Shown: positions 1 through 5,833 of the stretch, one piece after another
How positions within the stretch are numbered: the first letter of the stretch is position 1
Layout of the letters: the number at the start of each line of letters is the position of its first letter
Assembly (NCBI GenBank): GCA_023436745.1
Contig: JAEZHZ010000174.1
Coordinates: 1 to 7,156, forward strand
Direction of reading: 5' to 3'
DNA from: Pseudomonadota bacterium
GTDB lineage: Bacteria; Pseudomonadota; Alphaproteobacteria; Rhizobiales; Devosiaceae
DNA length: 7,156 nucleotides
Program-made: the position numbers and the translations under genes
Notes under the pieces: model-generated
Seen by the model: only the letters and a program-made list of their open reading frames with translations
What the model was told of the DNA's origin: nothing
The model's database searches: none

Positions 1-134
1 GCCGGCAGGTGTGGCGGACCATCAACCTGCCCAACCTGCTTGACAATGTCCTGCCGACACGGGGGCGCGCGGACCTGATCCTTAAGAAGGGTGGCAACCA
101 CCTTATCGAGGAAGTGCGGCTGCGCCGGGTCTAG
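1..134 (+). CDS. coaA: Type I pantothenate kinase, C-terminal end only (5' end outside window)
   Basis: The frame starting at base 3 is open from the window edge to a TAG at 132-134 and gives 43 residues. They contain TINLPNL, then LPTRGRADLILKKG, then NHLIEEVRLRRV. This closely matches the C-terminus of bacterial type I pantothenate kinase as I recall it from E. coli CoaA (the LPTRERA.LIL.K..NH.VEEVRLR block). The enzyme phosphorylates pantothenate with ATP, the first and regulated step of coenzyme A synthesis, in the cytosol. The P-loop and catalytic residues lie upstream and cannot be checked. The gene ends normally, 2 nt from the stop of the convergent VOC gene. Identification is by terminal motif only, but the motif is distinctive. 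Confidence 0.88.
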   Translation, partial: RQVWRTINLPNLLDNVLPTRGRADLILKKGGNHLIEEVRLRRV

Positions 135-140
135 GCCTAG
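131..140. repeat. 10-bp perfect palindrome carrying both convergent stop codons
   Basis: CTAGGCCTAG is its own reverse complement. The TAG of coaA occupies 132-134 on the plus strand and the TAG of the VOC gene occupies 139-137 on the minus strand, so the two genes end symmetrically inside it. It is too short, and has no T-run, to be called an intrinsic terminator. Confidence 0.7.
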
Positions 141-487
141 TAGGTTCCTGCCTGCGGCTGGCTCAGGATGATGGTGTTGCCATCGGTGTCGCGGAACTTG
201 GCGGTCTTGAAGAAGTCGCCCACCGATTTCGACACCGGCATCAGGCCGTGCAGCCCCAGCCGCCCCAGTTCCTCGGCGATGTCGTCGACGATGAGGGTCA
301 GCACCGCGGCGCCGGCCCGGTCGGCATCGGCATGGACCTGTACCCAGCCGCCCCCCGTCAGCTTCCACTCCGCCACGTCCTTCATCGGACGGGCGTCGGG
401 TTCGCGGCCGAACAGGCGTTCGTAGAAGTCGGTGGCTTCGGCGATGTCGTCCACCGCGATGCCGGCAAGGGCATTGGTGATGGTCAT
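137..487 (-). CDS. VOC-fold (glyoxalase/bleomycin-resistance-like) protein, 116 aa
   Basis: This small cytosolic protein has two beta-alpha-beta-beta-beta modules typical of the vicinal oxygen chelate superfamily. The first runs about residues 8-55 (GIAVDDIAEATDFYERLFG) and the second about 63-108 (LTLIVDDIAEELGRLGL, ending in FRDTDGNTIIL). The ATG at 487 is chosen because the fold begins at once after it and AGAGAGG lies just upstream. A longer in-frame start at 550 would add about 21 unlike residues and reach towards the dapB promoter. The usual metal ligands are not obvious: the first strand has Ala-Val where glyoxalases carry His, and the last strand (IILSQ) lacks the usual Glu. It may therefore be a metal-free binding protein rather than a lyase or dioxygenase. 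The substrate cannot be inferred. It converges with coaA and diverges from dapB. Confidence 0.8.
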   Translation of the reverse strand: MTITNALAGIAVDDIAEATDFYERLFGREPDARPMKDVAEWKLTGGGWVQVHADADRAGAAVLTLIVDDIAEELGRLGLHGLMPVSKSVGDFFKTAKFRDTDGNTIILSQPQAGTY

Positions 488-555
488 GGCCTCTCTGGGG
501 GCTGAGCCTGATTTGCACCGGAGCTTATCATGCCCTGCGCCAAAGGCCATGGCGG

Positions 556-584
556 TTGGCGGCGTCCTGCGGCGCTGCTATAGC
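556..584 (+). promoter_or_regulatory. Probable dapB-gpmA promoter
   Basis: A -35-like TTGGCG (556-561) and a -10-like TATAGC (579-584) are separated by 17 bp, each matching the sigma-70 consensus at four of six bases. Transcription would start near 590 and leave a short leader with GGGGAG (595-600) seven bases before the dapB ATG. The -10 lies in a perfect 8-bp palindrome, GCTATAGC (577-584). Found by eye only. Confidence 0.5.
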
Positions 585-607
585 CGGGACAAACGGGGAG
601 ACTTGGC

Positions 608-1414
608 ATGGATCGGCTGAAGGTAGTTATCGCGGGTGCAGGCGGGCGCATGGGGCAGGCCAACATCCGCGCCGTTGCCGCCGCCCCCGAGCTCGACCTG
701 GTGGCAGCGCTCGATCGCCCGGGTGCCGCTCTGGGCCGTGATGCCGGCAGCCTTGCGGGGCTCGAGCCGATGGGCGTGCCGGTTACCGGCGACCTCCAGC
801 AGGCGCTCGAGGGCGCCGATGCCATCATCGACTTCACCGCGCCTGCCGCCAGTGTCGAACTGGCGTCCGCCGCCGCGGCGCGCGGGCTGATCCACATCAT
901 CGGCACCACGGGGTTTTCGGAGGCGGATGACGCCGCCATCGCCGCGGCAGCCGTGAGCGGCGCCCGCATCGTCAGGTCCGGCAACTTCTCCCCCGGCATG
1001 GTGACCCTGGCGGCACTCGTCGAAAAGGCCGCCGCCGCGCTCGCCGACTACGACGTCGAAATCCTCGAGATGCACCACAACCAGAAGGTGGACGCGCCTT
1101 CCGGAACGGCGCTGATCCTGGGCGAGGCTGCCGCCCGCGGCCGGCACGTGGCGCTCAGGGACAAGTGGGTCAAGGTGCGCGACGGCCATACCGGCCCGCG
1201 CGAGGCCGGCACCATCGGCTTCGCCACGTTGCGCGGCGGCAACGTCATCGGCGATCACATGGTCATCCTTGCCGGCCAGTCCGAGCGGATCGAGCTGAAC
1301 CATCGCGCGCAGGACCGCACCATCTACGCCAATGGCGCCATCCGGGCGCTGCTCTGGGCGGCGCAGCAGCCGGCCGGGCTCTATTCCATGGTCGACGTGC
1401 TCGGCCTCAACTGA
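608..1414 (+). CDS. dapB: 4-hydroxy-tetrahydrodipicolinate reductase, 268 aa
   Basis: The enzyme reduces 4-hydroxy-tetrahydrodipicolinate to tetrahydrodipicolinate with NAD(P)H in the cytosol, in the diaminopimelate/lysine branch that feeds peptidoglycan. Length is normal for DapB. The N-terminal dinucleotide-binding motif GAGGRMG is at residues 10-16 and DFTAPA at 75-80. GTTGF (99-103) and SGNFSPGM (124-131) follow. The catalytic block EMHHNQKVDAPSGTA (154-168) carries the expected His pair (156-157), Lys160 and the substrate-binding PSGT. GTIGFATLRGGNVIGDH (201-217) is also typical. The ATG at 608 has GGGGAG seven bases upstream. gpmA starts 20 bp after the stop with no promoter or terminator visible between them, so the two are probably one transcript. 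The long open frame antisense to this gene is a GC-driven shadow. Confidence 0.97.
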   Translation: MDRLKVVIAGAGGRMGQANIRAVAAAPELDLVAALDRPGAALGRDAGSLAGLEPMGVPVTGDLQQALEGADAIIDFTAPAASVELASAAAARGLIHIIGTTGFSEADDAAIAAAAVSGARIVRSGNFSPGMVTLAALVEKAAAALADYDVEILEMHHNQKVDAPSGTALILGEAAARGRHVALRDKWVKVRDGHTGPREAGTIGFATLRGGNVIGDHMVILAGQSERIELNHRAQDRTIYANGAIRALLWAAQQPAGLYSMVDVLGLN

Positions 1415-1434
1415 CAACCTGGGAAACGACACAC

Positions 1435-2049
1435 ATGACCGGCACCCTGATCCTGGTCCGCCACGGCCAGAGCGAATGGAACCTCAAGAACCTGTTCACC
1501 GGCTGGCGCAACCCGGACCTCACCGAGCAGGGCATCGAGGAGGCCCGCGCCACGGGCAGGAAGCTCAAGAGCGCCGGCATCGTGCCCGACCTCTACTACA
1601 CTTCGGCCCTGCGCCGGGCCCAGCACACCCTCGACCTGATGCTCGAGGAGATGGGGATCGACAACGTCACCATCGTTCGCAACACGGCCCTCAACGAGCG
1701 TGACTACGGCGACCTCGCCGGTCTCAACAAGGACGATGCCCGCGCCAGGTGGGGCGAGGAACAGGTGCATGTCTGGCGCCGGTCTTTCGACGTTCCCCCG
1801 CCGGGCGGGGAATCGCTGAAGGACACGGCCGCCCGCACCTTGCCCTACTACGAGAGCGAGATCCTTCCGGCGCTCAAGCAGGGCAAGACGGTTCTCGTCG
1901 CCGCTCATGGCAACTCGCTGCGGGCGCTGGTCATGGCGATAGAGGGGCTGACCCCCGACGAGATTCTTGCGCGCGAGATCGCCACCGGCGAGCCGACGGT
2001 CTACAGGATCGGATCGGATGGCGAACTGGTCGAGAGGGTGGTGCTCTGA
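1435..2049 (+). CDS. gpmA: 2,3-bisphosphoglycerate-dependent phosphoglycerate mutase, 204 aa
   Basis: This cytosolic glycolytic and gluconeogenic enzyme interconverts 3- and 2-phosphoglycerate through a phosphohistidine. The RHGQSEWN signature is at residues 9-16, with His10 the phosphorylated residue. NLFTGW (19-24) follows, then SALRRAQHT (57-65), the catalytic acid/base in NERDYG (Glu88) and the second histidine in AHGNSLR (His158). Arg115-Arg116 in VWRRSFDVPPP match the substrate-binding loop. It is about 45 residues shorter than E. coli GpmA, which is the usual short form in alphaproteobacteria. The ATG at 1435 is chosen because the family starts just before LILVRHG. The frame is open further upstream only inside dapB. 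There is no strong Shine-Dalgarno, only GGGAA about 10 bases before the ATG, so translation may partly depend on dapB. The last 49 bases overlap the convergent AI-2E-type gene. Confidence 0.97.
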   Translation: MTGTLILVRHGQSEWNLKNLFTGWRNPDLTEQGIEEARATGRKLKSAGIVPDLYYTSALRRAQHTLDLMLEEMGIDNVTIVRNTALNERDYGDLAGLNKDDARARWGEEQVHVWRRSFDVPPPGGESLKDTAARTLPYYESEILPALKQGKTVLVAAHGNSLRALVMAIEGLTPDEILAREIATGEPTVYRIGSDGELVERVVL

Positions 2050-3077
2050 TCGACCTCGGGCGTTGAGGCTTCGTCCTCCTCCCGCGGGTCGATGTAGAGT
2101 TCGTTGGTGAGCGTGCGCGCCACCGCAAAGACGGGGGTCGCCAGGGCGACCCCGAGCGGGCCGAACAGCGCGCCCATGACCGCCATGACCGTGAGCGACC
2201 ATGCCGGCGGCAGGTTGATGATCCGCTGCTGCAGCATCGGGGTCAGGATGTAGCCCTCGAGGTTCTGTATCACCAGCAGCCCCACCGCCCCGAGCAACAG
2301 GGTGGTCATGTCCTCGGCGGCAAGCGTGAGCAGGATCGGTACTGCCGACAAGATCGGGCCGAGGAACGGCACGAAGTTCAAGGCTCCGGCGACCGCCCCG
2401 AGCAATGGTGCATTGGGCACATCAAGCGCACTCAGCAGCCCGTAGACCAGCGTTCCGATCAGGATCATCATCGCGACCTGGGTGACGAGCCACCCGCGCA
2501 GCGCCTCTCCGGTGGCAGAGAAGGCGTGCCGCAAACGCTTCCGGTGTGCCCTGGGCAGCAGGAGCAGGAACCCGTCGCGATAGCCGGGCGGGTTCAGTGC
2601 GAAGAAGATGCCGAGGAAGGAGATGATGATGAAGTTGCTCGCGACGCCCGTCGTCAGGCTGAACAGCGATCCGGCCTGGCTGAACAGTTCCCCGGCACCC
2701 GGCAGGATGTTTGAGAGGAACGAGCCGTTCTCTTCGCCCTCGGCGTCGCCGTTCTGCAGCTGGTCCCACTGATCGGAGAGCCGTTCCGCCTGATCTGTCA
2801 GCATGTCCCACAGCTGGTTGATGCTCTCGATCAGGCTGGCGCCGCCGAGGGTCAGCCCCACCCCCAGCAGCACCAGGATGCACAGGGCGACCGTGACCAC
2901 CAGCAGCGGGCGGGGCAGGGGGACGATTCGTCGGATCGCGTGGACGGCTGCGTCGAGCAGTGTCGCGATGAGGATGCCGGCGAACACCAGCAGCAGGATG
3001 TGGGACACCTGCCAGGCGATCAGCAGCCCGGCGACAACGAATATTCCAATCAGAATGGGGCGGGTGCCGTCGGCCAT
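2001..3077 (-). CDS. AI-2E family transporter (PerM/TqsA-type membrane protein), 358 aa
   Basis: This inner-membrane protein has two N-terminal hydrophobic segments (about 8-44), another at 57-80 and a polar, charged stretch (about 84-130). More helices follow at 143-162, 196-217, 222-275 and 293-322. Family marks are NFVPFLGPILSAVP (234-247) and QNLEGYILTPMLQQRIINLPP (271-291). Family members have been linked to autoinducer-2 export or sodium/proton exchange, but most are uncharacterised, so the substrate is unknown. The ATG at 3077 has GAGGA (3083-3087) five bases before it. After the last helix comes a charged, Ser/Thr-rich tail of about 27 residues, the last 15 encoded antisense to the end of gpmA. 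The gene follows the Ada-like gene on the same strand with an 85-bp gap. Confidence 0.9.
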   Translation of the reverse strand: MADGTRPILIGIFVVAGLLIAWQVSHILLLVFAGILIATLLDAAVHAIRRIVPLPRPLLVVTVALCILVLLGVGLTLGGASLIESINQLWDMLTDQAERLSDQWDQLQNGDAEGEENGSFLSNILPGAGELFSQAGSLFSLTTGVASNFIIISFLGIFFALNPPGYRDGFLLLLPRAHRKRLRHAFSATGEALRGWLVTQVAMMILIGTLVYGLLSALDVPNAPLLGAVAGALNFVPFLGPILSAVPILLTLAAEDMTTLLLGAVGLLVIQNLEGYILTPMLQQRIINLPPAWSLTVMAVMGALFGPLGVALATPVFAVARTLTNELYIDPREEDEASTPEVDQSTTLSTSSPSDPIL

Positions 3078-3162
3078 GTCTGTCCTCGCCCCAGCGTAAG
3101 CCCGATCCGCGTGGCTTGGTTCCGCCGGGGCGGATTCACGTGGAACACTGGCGCCCTGGAGG

Positions 3163-4029
3163 TCAGTGGGCGGCGGAGATCACGCCCGCTTCCCAGCCGA
3201 GGATGGCCCGTTTGCGTGGCAGGCCCCAGTGGTAGCCGGTCAGCGCCCCCGAGGTGCCGATGACCCGGTGGCAGGGTACCACGAAGCTGATGGGGTTCTT
3301 GCCGACGGCGGCTCCCACCGCCCGATTCGCCGCGGGCCGGCCGATGCGCGTGGCGACCTGCTGGTAGGTAGCCGCCTTGCCGACGGGGATCTTCAGGAGC
3401 GTCTCCCACACCTGCACCTCGAAGTCGGTGCCGATCAGCACCACCCGCACCGGATGGGCCGGGGACCAGCGGGCCGGGTCGAAGACGTGGGCGATCATCG
3501 GCGCGACGCGCTGGTCGTCCCGCCGGAACCGGGCGTTGGGCCAGCGTCGCGCCAGGTCCTCGAAGGCCTGCTCCACCGAGGTGTCGGCGTCGGCAAAGCC
3601 GAGACCGGAGAGCCCGTACTCGGTGGTGGTGGCGACCGCGGTGCCGAACGGGGAGGGCGCCGCGCCCCACACCATGTCGATGCCAGCGCCGCCAGCCCGG
3701 AAGGCGCCGGGAGGCATGGCCTCATAGGTGACGAACAGGTCGTGCAGACGCGAAGGCCCGGACAGCCCCACCTCGTAGGCGGTGTCCAGCACATTGGCAT
3801 TGGCGCGCAGCAGCGCCTTGGCGTGGTCGAGCGCCACCGCCTGGGCAAAGGTCTTCGGGCTGAGCCCGCACCAGCGCCTGAACAGGTCGGTCAGCTGCCG
3901 TTCGCTGAGCCCGAGGGATCGCGCCAGGCTGCTGACATCGGATGTCTCGCCCCCGGACGAAAGCTGCTGGATGGCGAGCCGGACGATGTCGTAATCGCCG
4001 GCGGGGGAAAGCGCGGTCATCTGGTTCAT
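3163..4029 (-). CDS. Ada-like AraC regulator / methylated-DNA-protein cysteine methyltransferase fusion, 288 aa
   Basis: An AraC-type DNA-binding region with two helix-turn-helix units (about 33-62 and 79-112) is fused to an O6-alkylguanine-DNA alkyltransferase domain. The C-terminal domain has FEVQVWETLLKIPVGKAATY (203-222) and NRAVGAAVGKNP (235-246, with the probable base-flipping Arg236). The active site is VPCHRVIG (251-258), with acceptor Cys253. The family moves an alkyl group from O6-methylguanine or O4-methylthymine onto this cysteine in one suicide reaction. The N-terminal zinc domain that repairs methylphosphotriesters in E. coli Ada is absent, and Cys54 is the only other cysteine. 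How such short forms are switched, if at all, is therefore unclear. The ATG at 4029 lacks a good Shine-Dalgarno; Met4 is an alternative start. DUF2244 lies 84 bp upstream and nth just beyond, which makes a small repair neighbourhood. Confidence 0.94.
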   Translation of the reverse strand: MNQMTALSPAGDYDIVRLAIQQLSSGGETSDVSSLARSLGLSERQLTDLFRRWCGLSPKTFAQAVALDHAKALLRANANVLDTAYEVGLSGPSRLHDLFVTYEAMPPGAFRAGGAGIDMVWGAAPSPFGTAVATTTEYGLSGLGFADADTSVEQAFEDLARRWPNARFRRDDQRVAPMIAHVFDPARWSPAHPVRVVLIGTDFEVQVWETLLKIPVGKAATYQQVATRIGRPAANRAVGAAVGKNPISFVVPCHRVIGTSGALTGYHWGLPRKRAILGWEAGVISAAH

Positions 4030-4113
4030 GGCAGCACCGTGGAAACGTGAATCGAACCCGGTCTAGTGCTGCCGGCGACAGGGAGCGACCCGGAATTGAC
4101 GTTTGACCAGATA

Positions 4114-4593
4114 CTACCGCCGGGCGCGGCGCAATGCCGAACCGAACGCCTTGGCAAAGCTCGCCTTGTCGTCGGTGCTGAGGAAGGCGCCGATCTCGAC
4201 GATCTCGTCCGGCGCGCGCAGGTGGATCGCCTGTGTCCGTTCGTATTCGTCGCGCTCAAGCATCAGCCGCACCGCCTGCGGCTCGAACCGTTTGAGCTGG
4301 CGCGTGCCGGTGGCGTCGACGGTGCTGATCTCGAGCTGGTCGTTCCAGAGGGTGACGTGCTCGACCAGCTTGCGCCGGCGCGCGTGCCGCAGGCTGACGG
4401 CGAGAAGGCCGCCCCCGGTGAGCCCGAACGCTGCCGCGGTCGGCAGGATGAACTCGGGCACCGCCACAACGATGGGGGCACCCACCACCGCTGCAACCGC
4501 CAGAGCCACCCAGCCGCCAGTGGCGCGCAGAGTGGTGTCGGGCCGCAAGGCCGCCGAGAACAGCGGCGTGGTCTTGGTGACTTGCATGGGCAT
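4114..4593 (-). CDS. DUF2244 domain-containing membrane protein, 159 aa
   Basis: This is a small inner-membrane protein of unknown function. Two hydrophobic segments (about 27-46 and 48-67) form a hairpin after an N-terminal PLFSAALRPDTTLR stretch that resembles the DUF2244 start. A basic cluster HARRRK (70-75) then leads to a soluble domain with LWNDQLEIS (82-90), a charged strand region, and the family-like EIGAFLSTDDKASFAKAF ending. The ATG at 4593 is supported by GAAGAG (4600-4605) six bases upstream; Met3 is the alternative. The gene diverges from nth across 41 bp and precedes the Ada-like gene on the same strand. I recall DUF2244 genes beside nth in other alphaproteobacteria, but no biochemical role follows from that. 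The family assignment is by memory of sequence style, not by a profile search. Confidence 0.82.
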   Translation of the reverse strand: MPMQVTKTTPLFSAALRPDTTLRATGGWVALAVAAVVGAPIVVAVPEFILPTAAAFGLTGGGLLAVSLRHARRRKLVEHVTLWNDQLEISTVDATGTRQLKRFEPQAVRLMLERDEYERTQAIHLRAPDEIVEIGAFLSTDDKASFAKAFGSALRRARR

Positions 4594-4634
4594 GGTGATC
4601 TCTTCGCGCTAACTATAGGCCCAGAATCGAGACG
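4594..4634. promoter_or_regulatory. Divergent promoter region between the DUF2244 gene and nth
   Basis: The 41-bp gap must hold at least the core of both start signals. The palindromic CTATAG at 4613-4618 can be read as a -10 box both ways: TATAGT on the minus strand (five of six consensus bases, towards DUF2244) and TATAGG on the plus strand (four of six, towards nth). No convincing -35 is visible for either direction. The reverse-strand leader then carries the DUF2244 Shine-Dalgarno. Promoter assignment is by eye. Confidence 0.4.
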
Positions 4635-5321
4635 ATGAGAATGCCCGCTTCCAAAAAAGTGAAATCACTTCCGCCCGCCGACGTTGAGGCGATCTTCACC
4701 CGGTTTCACGAGATCGAGCCCGAGCCGAAGGGCGAACTCGACTATTCCAACGCCTTCACCCTGCTGGTTGCCGTGGTGCTGTCGGCGCAGGCAACCGACG
4801 CAGGAGTCAACAAGGCGACGAAGCGTTTGTTCCAGCTTGCCCCTTCCCCTGCAGCAATGGTTGCTCTGGGACTGGATGGCATCGAGACCGAGATCCGGAC
4901 GATCGGGCTGTTCCGTACCAAGGCGAAGAACGTCCTGGCGCTCAGCCAGCAGCTTCTCGACCGCCACGGCGGCGAAGTTCCGGCCGATCGCGAGTCATTG
5001 GAGGCGTTGCCGGGGGTGGGGCGCAAGACCGCCAACGTGGTGCTCAACATCTGGTTCAAGCAGCCCACCATAGCCGTAGACACGCATCTGTTCCGCGTCT
5101 GCAACCGGACCGGACTTGCCGCAGGTGAAACGCCGCTGGCAGTGGAGCAGACCCTGCTTAAGGTGGTGCCGGAGCGTTTCATGCTCCACGCTCATCACTG
5201 GTTGATCCTGCACGGGCGCTATATCTGCAAGGCCCGCCGGCCGGAATGCTGGCGCTGCCCCATCCGCCAGTGGTGCCGCTATGAGCCGAAGACGCCGGCT
5301 CCCAAGGGCAGCGCCGCCTAG
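4635..5321 (+). CDS. nth: Endonuclease III, bifunctional DNA glycosylase/AP lyase, 228 aa
   Basis: This base-excision-repair enzyme removes oxidised pyrimidines (for example thymine glycol) and cuts the abasic strand by beta-elimination. The helix-hairpin-helix LPGVGRKTA (125-133) carries catalytic Lys131, and VDTH (148-151) carries the catalytic Asp149. The C-terminal [4Fe-4S] cluster is complete: Cys198, Cys205, Cys208 and Cys214 in the standard C-x6-C-x2-C-x5-C spacing. LLVAVVLSAQATD (43-55) is the typical N-terminal helix. There is a short basic N-terminal extension, and ATGs at 4635 and 4641 are both possible starts. GAGAC at 4629-4633 is better spaced for the second, so the true start could be 4641. 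The stop lies 6 nt from the convergent DUF2214 gene. Confidence 0.97.
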   Translation: MRMPASKKVKSLPPADVEAIFTRFHEIEPEPKGELDYSNAFTLLVAVVLSAQATDAGVNKATKRLFQLAPSPAAMVALGLDGIETEIRTIGLFRTKAKNVLALSQQLLDRHGGEVPADRESLEALPGVGRKTANVVLNIWFKQPTIAVDTHLFRVCNRTGLAAGETPLAVEQTLLKVVPERFMLHAHHWLILHGRYICKARRPECWRCPIRQWCRYEPKTPAPKGSAA

Positions 5322-5327
5322 CGCCTG

Positions 5328-5768
5328 TCAAAGCCCGTAGCCGCGCGCCATGGCCGCCGCGAACAGCGGGATCAGCACCAGCACCGCCGCCTGCAGGTGA
5401 AGATAGCGGCGTGCGCCGCCGATCTCGGCCACCGGTGGTGTACCGCCACCGGCCTTGACCCAGCGCCGGATCGCGAGGGTCGGCGGAACCGTGAGCGCGC
5501 CCATGACCCCAAAGGCCGCCATCTTCGCCCAGAAGGCTGTGTTGGCGACGTAGTACTCCCAGCCCGATGCGCCGAAGATCACGCGGATGATCCCGACCAG
5601 GATCACAGCCGTCGCGACCGCGCCATAGGCGGCGTCAATTCGCGCCAGTTGCGTCAGCCGCTCACCGGAGACCCCGGGCCGCAGCAGCGCGAACTCCGCC
5701 GCGAACACGGCCACCAGCGCGAACACTGCGAGATGATGCGCGCCAGCCAGAAACAGGTCCCAGTCCAT
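5328..5768 (-). CDS. DUF2214 family four-helix membrane protein, 146 aa
   Basis: The small integral membrane protein has four predicted helices at about residues 5-29, 46-67, 78-98 and 122-142. Features resembling DUF2214 are GAHHLAVFALV, EFALLRPGVSG, RIDAAYG, RVIFGASGWEYY, NTAFWAKM and LTVPPTLAIRRW. No function is established for this family to my knowledge. Adjacent His11-His12 sit in helix 1 and another His is at 124 near helix 4. The ATG at 5768 is preferred because GGGG (5776-5779) lies seven bases before it. A TTG two codons further up (5774) would leave no room for that site. The gene diverges from the TetR regulator across a 58-bp spacer and is probably its target. Family assignment is from recalled sequence style. 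Confidence 0.82.
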   Translation of the reverse strand: MDWDLFLAGAHHLAVFALVAVFAAEFALLRPGVSGERLTQLARIDAAYGAVATAVILVGIIRVIFGASGWEYYVANTAFWAKMAAFGVMGALTVPPTLAIRRWVKAGGGTPPVAEIGGARRYLHLQAAVLVLIPLFAAAMARGYGL

Positions 5769-5788
5769 TGCCAATCCCCACCGCTCAT

Positions 5789-5803
5789 GTAAACAGTGCC
5801 CAC
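5789..5803. promoter_or_regulatory. Putative TetR operator A
   Basis: The 15-bp imperfect palindrome GTAAACAGTGCCCAC has form GTnnnCAnTGnnnAC. It abuts the proposed DUF2214 -10 and covers its likely start point. The flanking 13-mer CATGTAAACAGTG (5786-5798) matches CATGTGAACAATG (5817-5829) at 11 of 13 positions, so the two sites also read as direct repeats. Confidence 0.5.
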
Positions 5804-5833
5804 ATAGTCAGCATGTCATGTGAACAATGTCAA
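5804..5833 (-). promoter_or_regulatory. Probable promoter of the DUF2214 gene
   Basis: On the minus strand a perfect TTGACA -35 (5833 to 5828) is followed after 18 bp by GACTAT (5809 to 5804), a weak -10 keeping the important second A and last T. The start point would fall near 5797, giving a leader of about 28 nt that includes the GGGG ribosome-binding site. Both putative operators overlap or abut this promoter. Confidence 0.5.

Noticed and set aside
578..1432. Long minus-strand open frame of 284 codons opposite dapB
   Set aside because: It is wholly antisense to a gene with full DapB motifs, its product is Gly/Arg/His-rich with no recognisable fold, and such frames are common opposite high-GC genes.
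1165..1434. Upstream in-frame extension of gpmA by 90 codons into dapB
   Set aside because: The extension is arginine-rich out-of-frame dapB sequence. The phosphoglycerate mutase fold starts at the ATG at 1435.
3119..3146. Hairpin-like sequence (TCCGC-CGGG-GCGGA, with GTTCC/GGAAC outside) between the Ada-like and AI-2E-type genes
   Set aside because: The stem is 5 bp with no T-run on either strand, so I cannot call it a terminator.
3166..4050. Long plus-strand open frame of 294 codons opposite the Ada-like gene
   Set aside because: Same reason: the opposite strand encodes an intact AraC-methyltransferase protein, and this frame has no domain-like pattern.
3133..4053. GATTCACGT (3133-3141) and its reverse complement ACGTGAATC (4045-4053) flanking the Ada-like gene as an inverted pair
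   Set aside because: Only 9 bp match and the flanks diverge at once. With so many 9-mer pairs possible in 7 kb, chance is the simplest explanation, and no transposase or target-site duplication is present.
5769..5774. TTG start at 5774 for the DUF2214 protein
   Set aside because: The GGGG ribosome-binding site would lie one base from it, while its spacing to the ATG at 5768 is seven bases.
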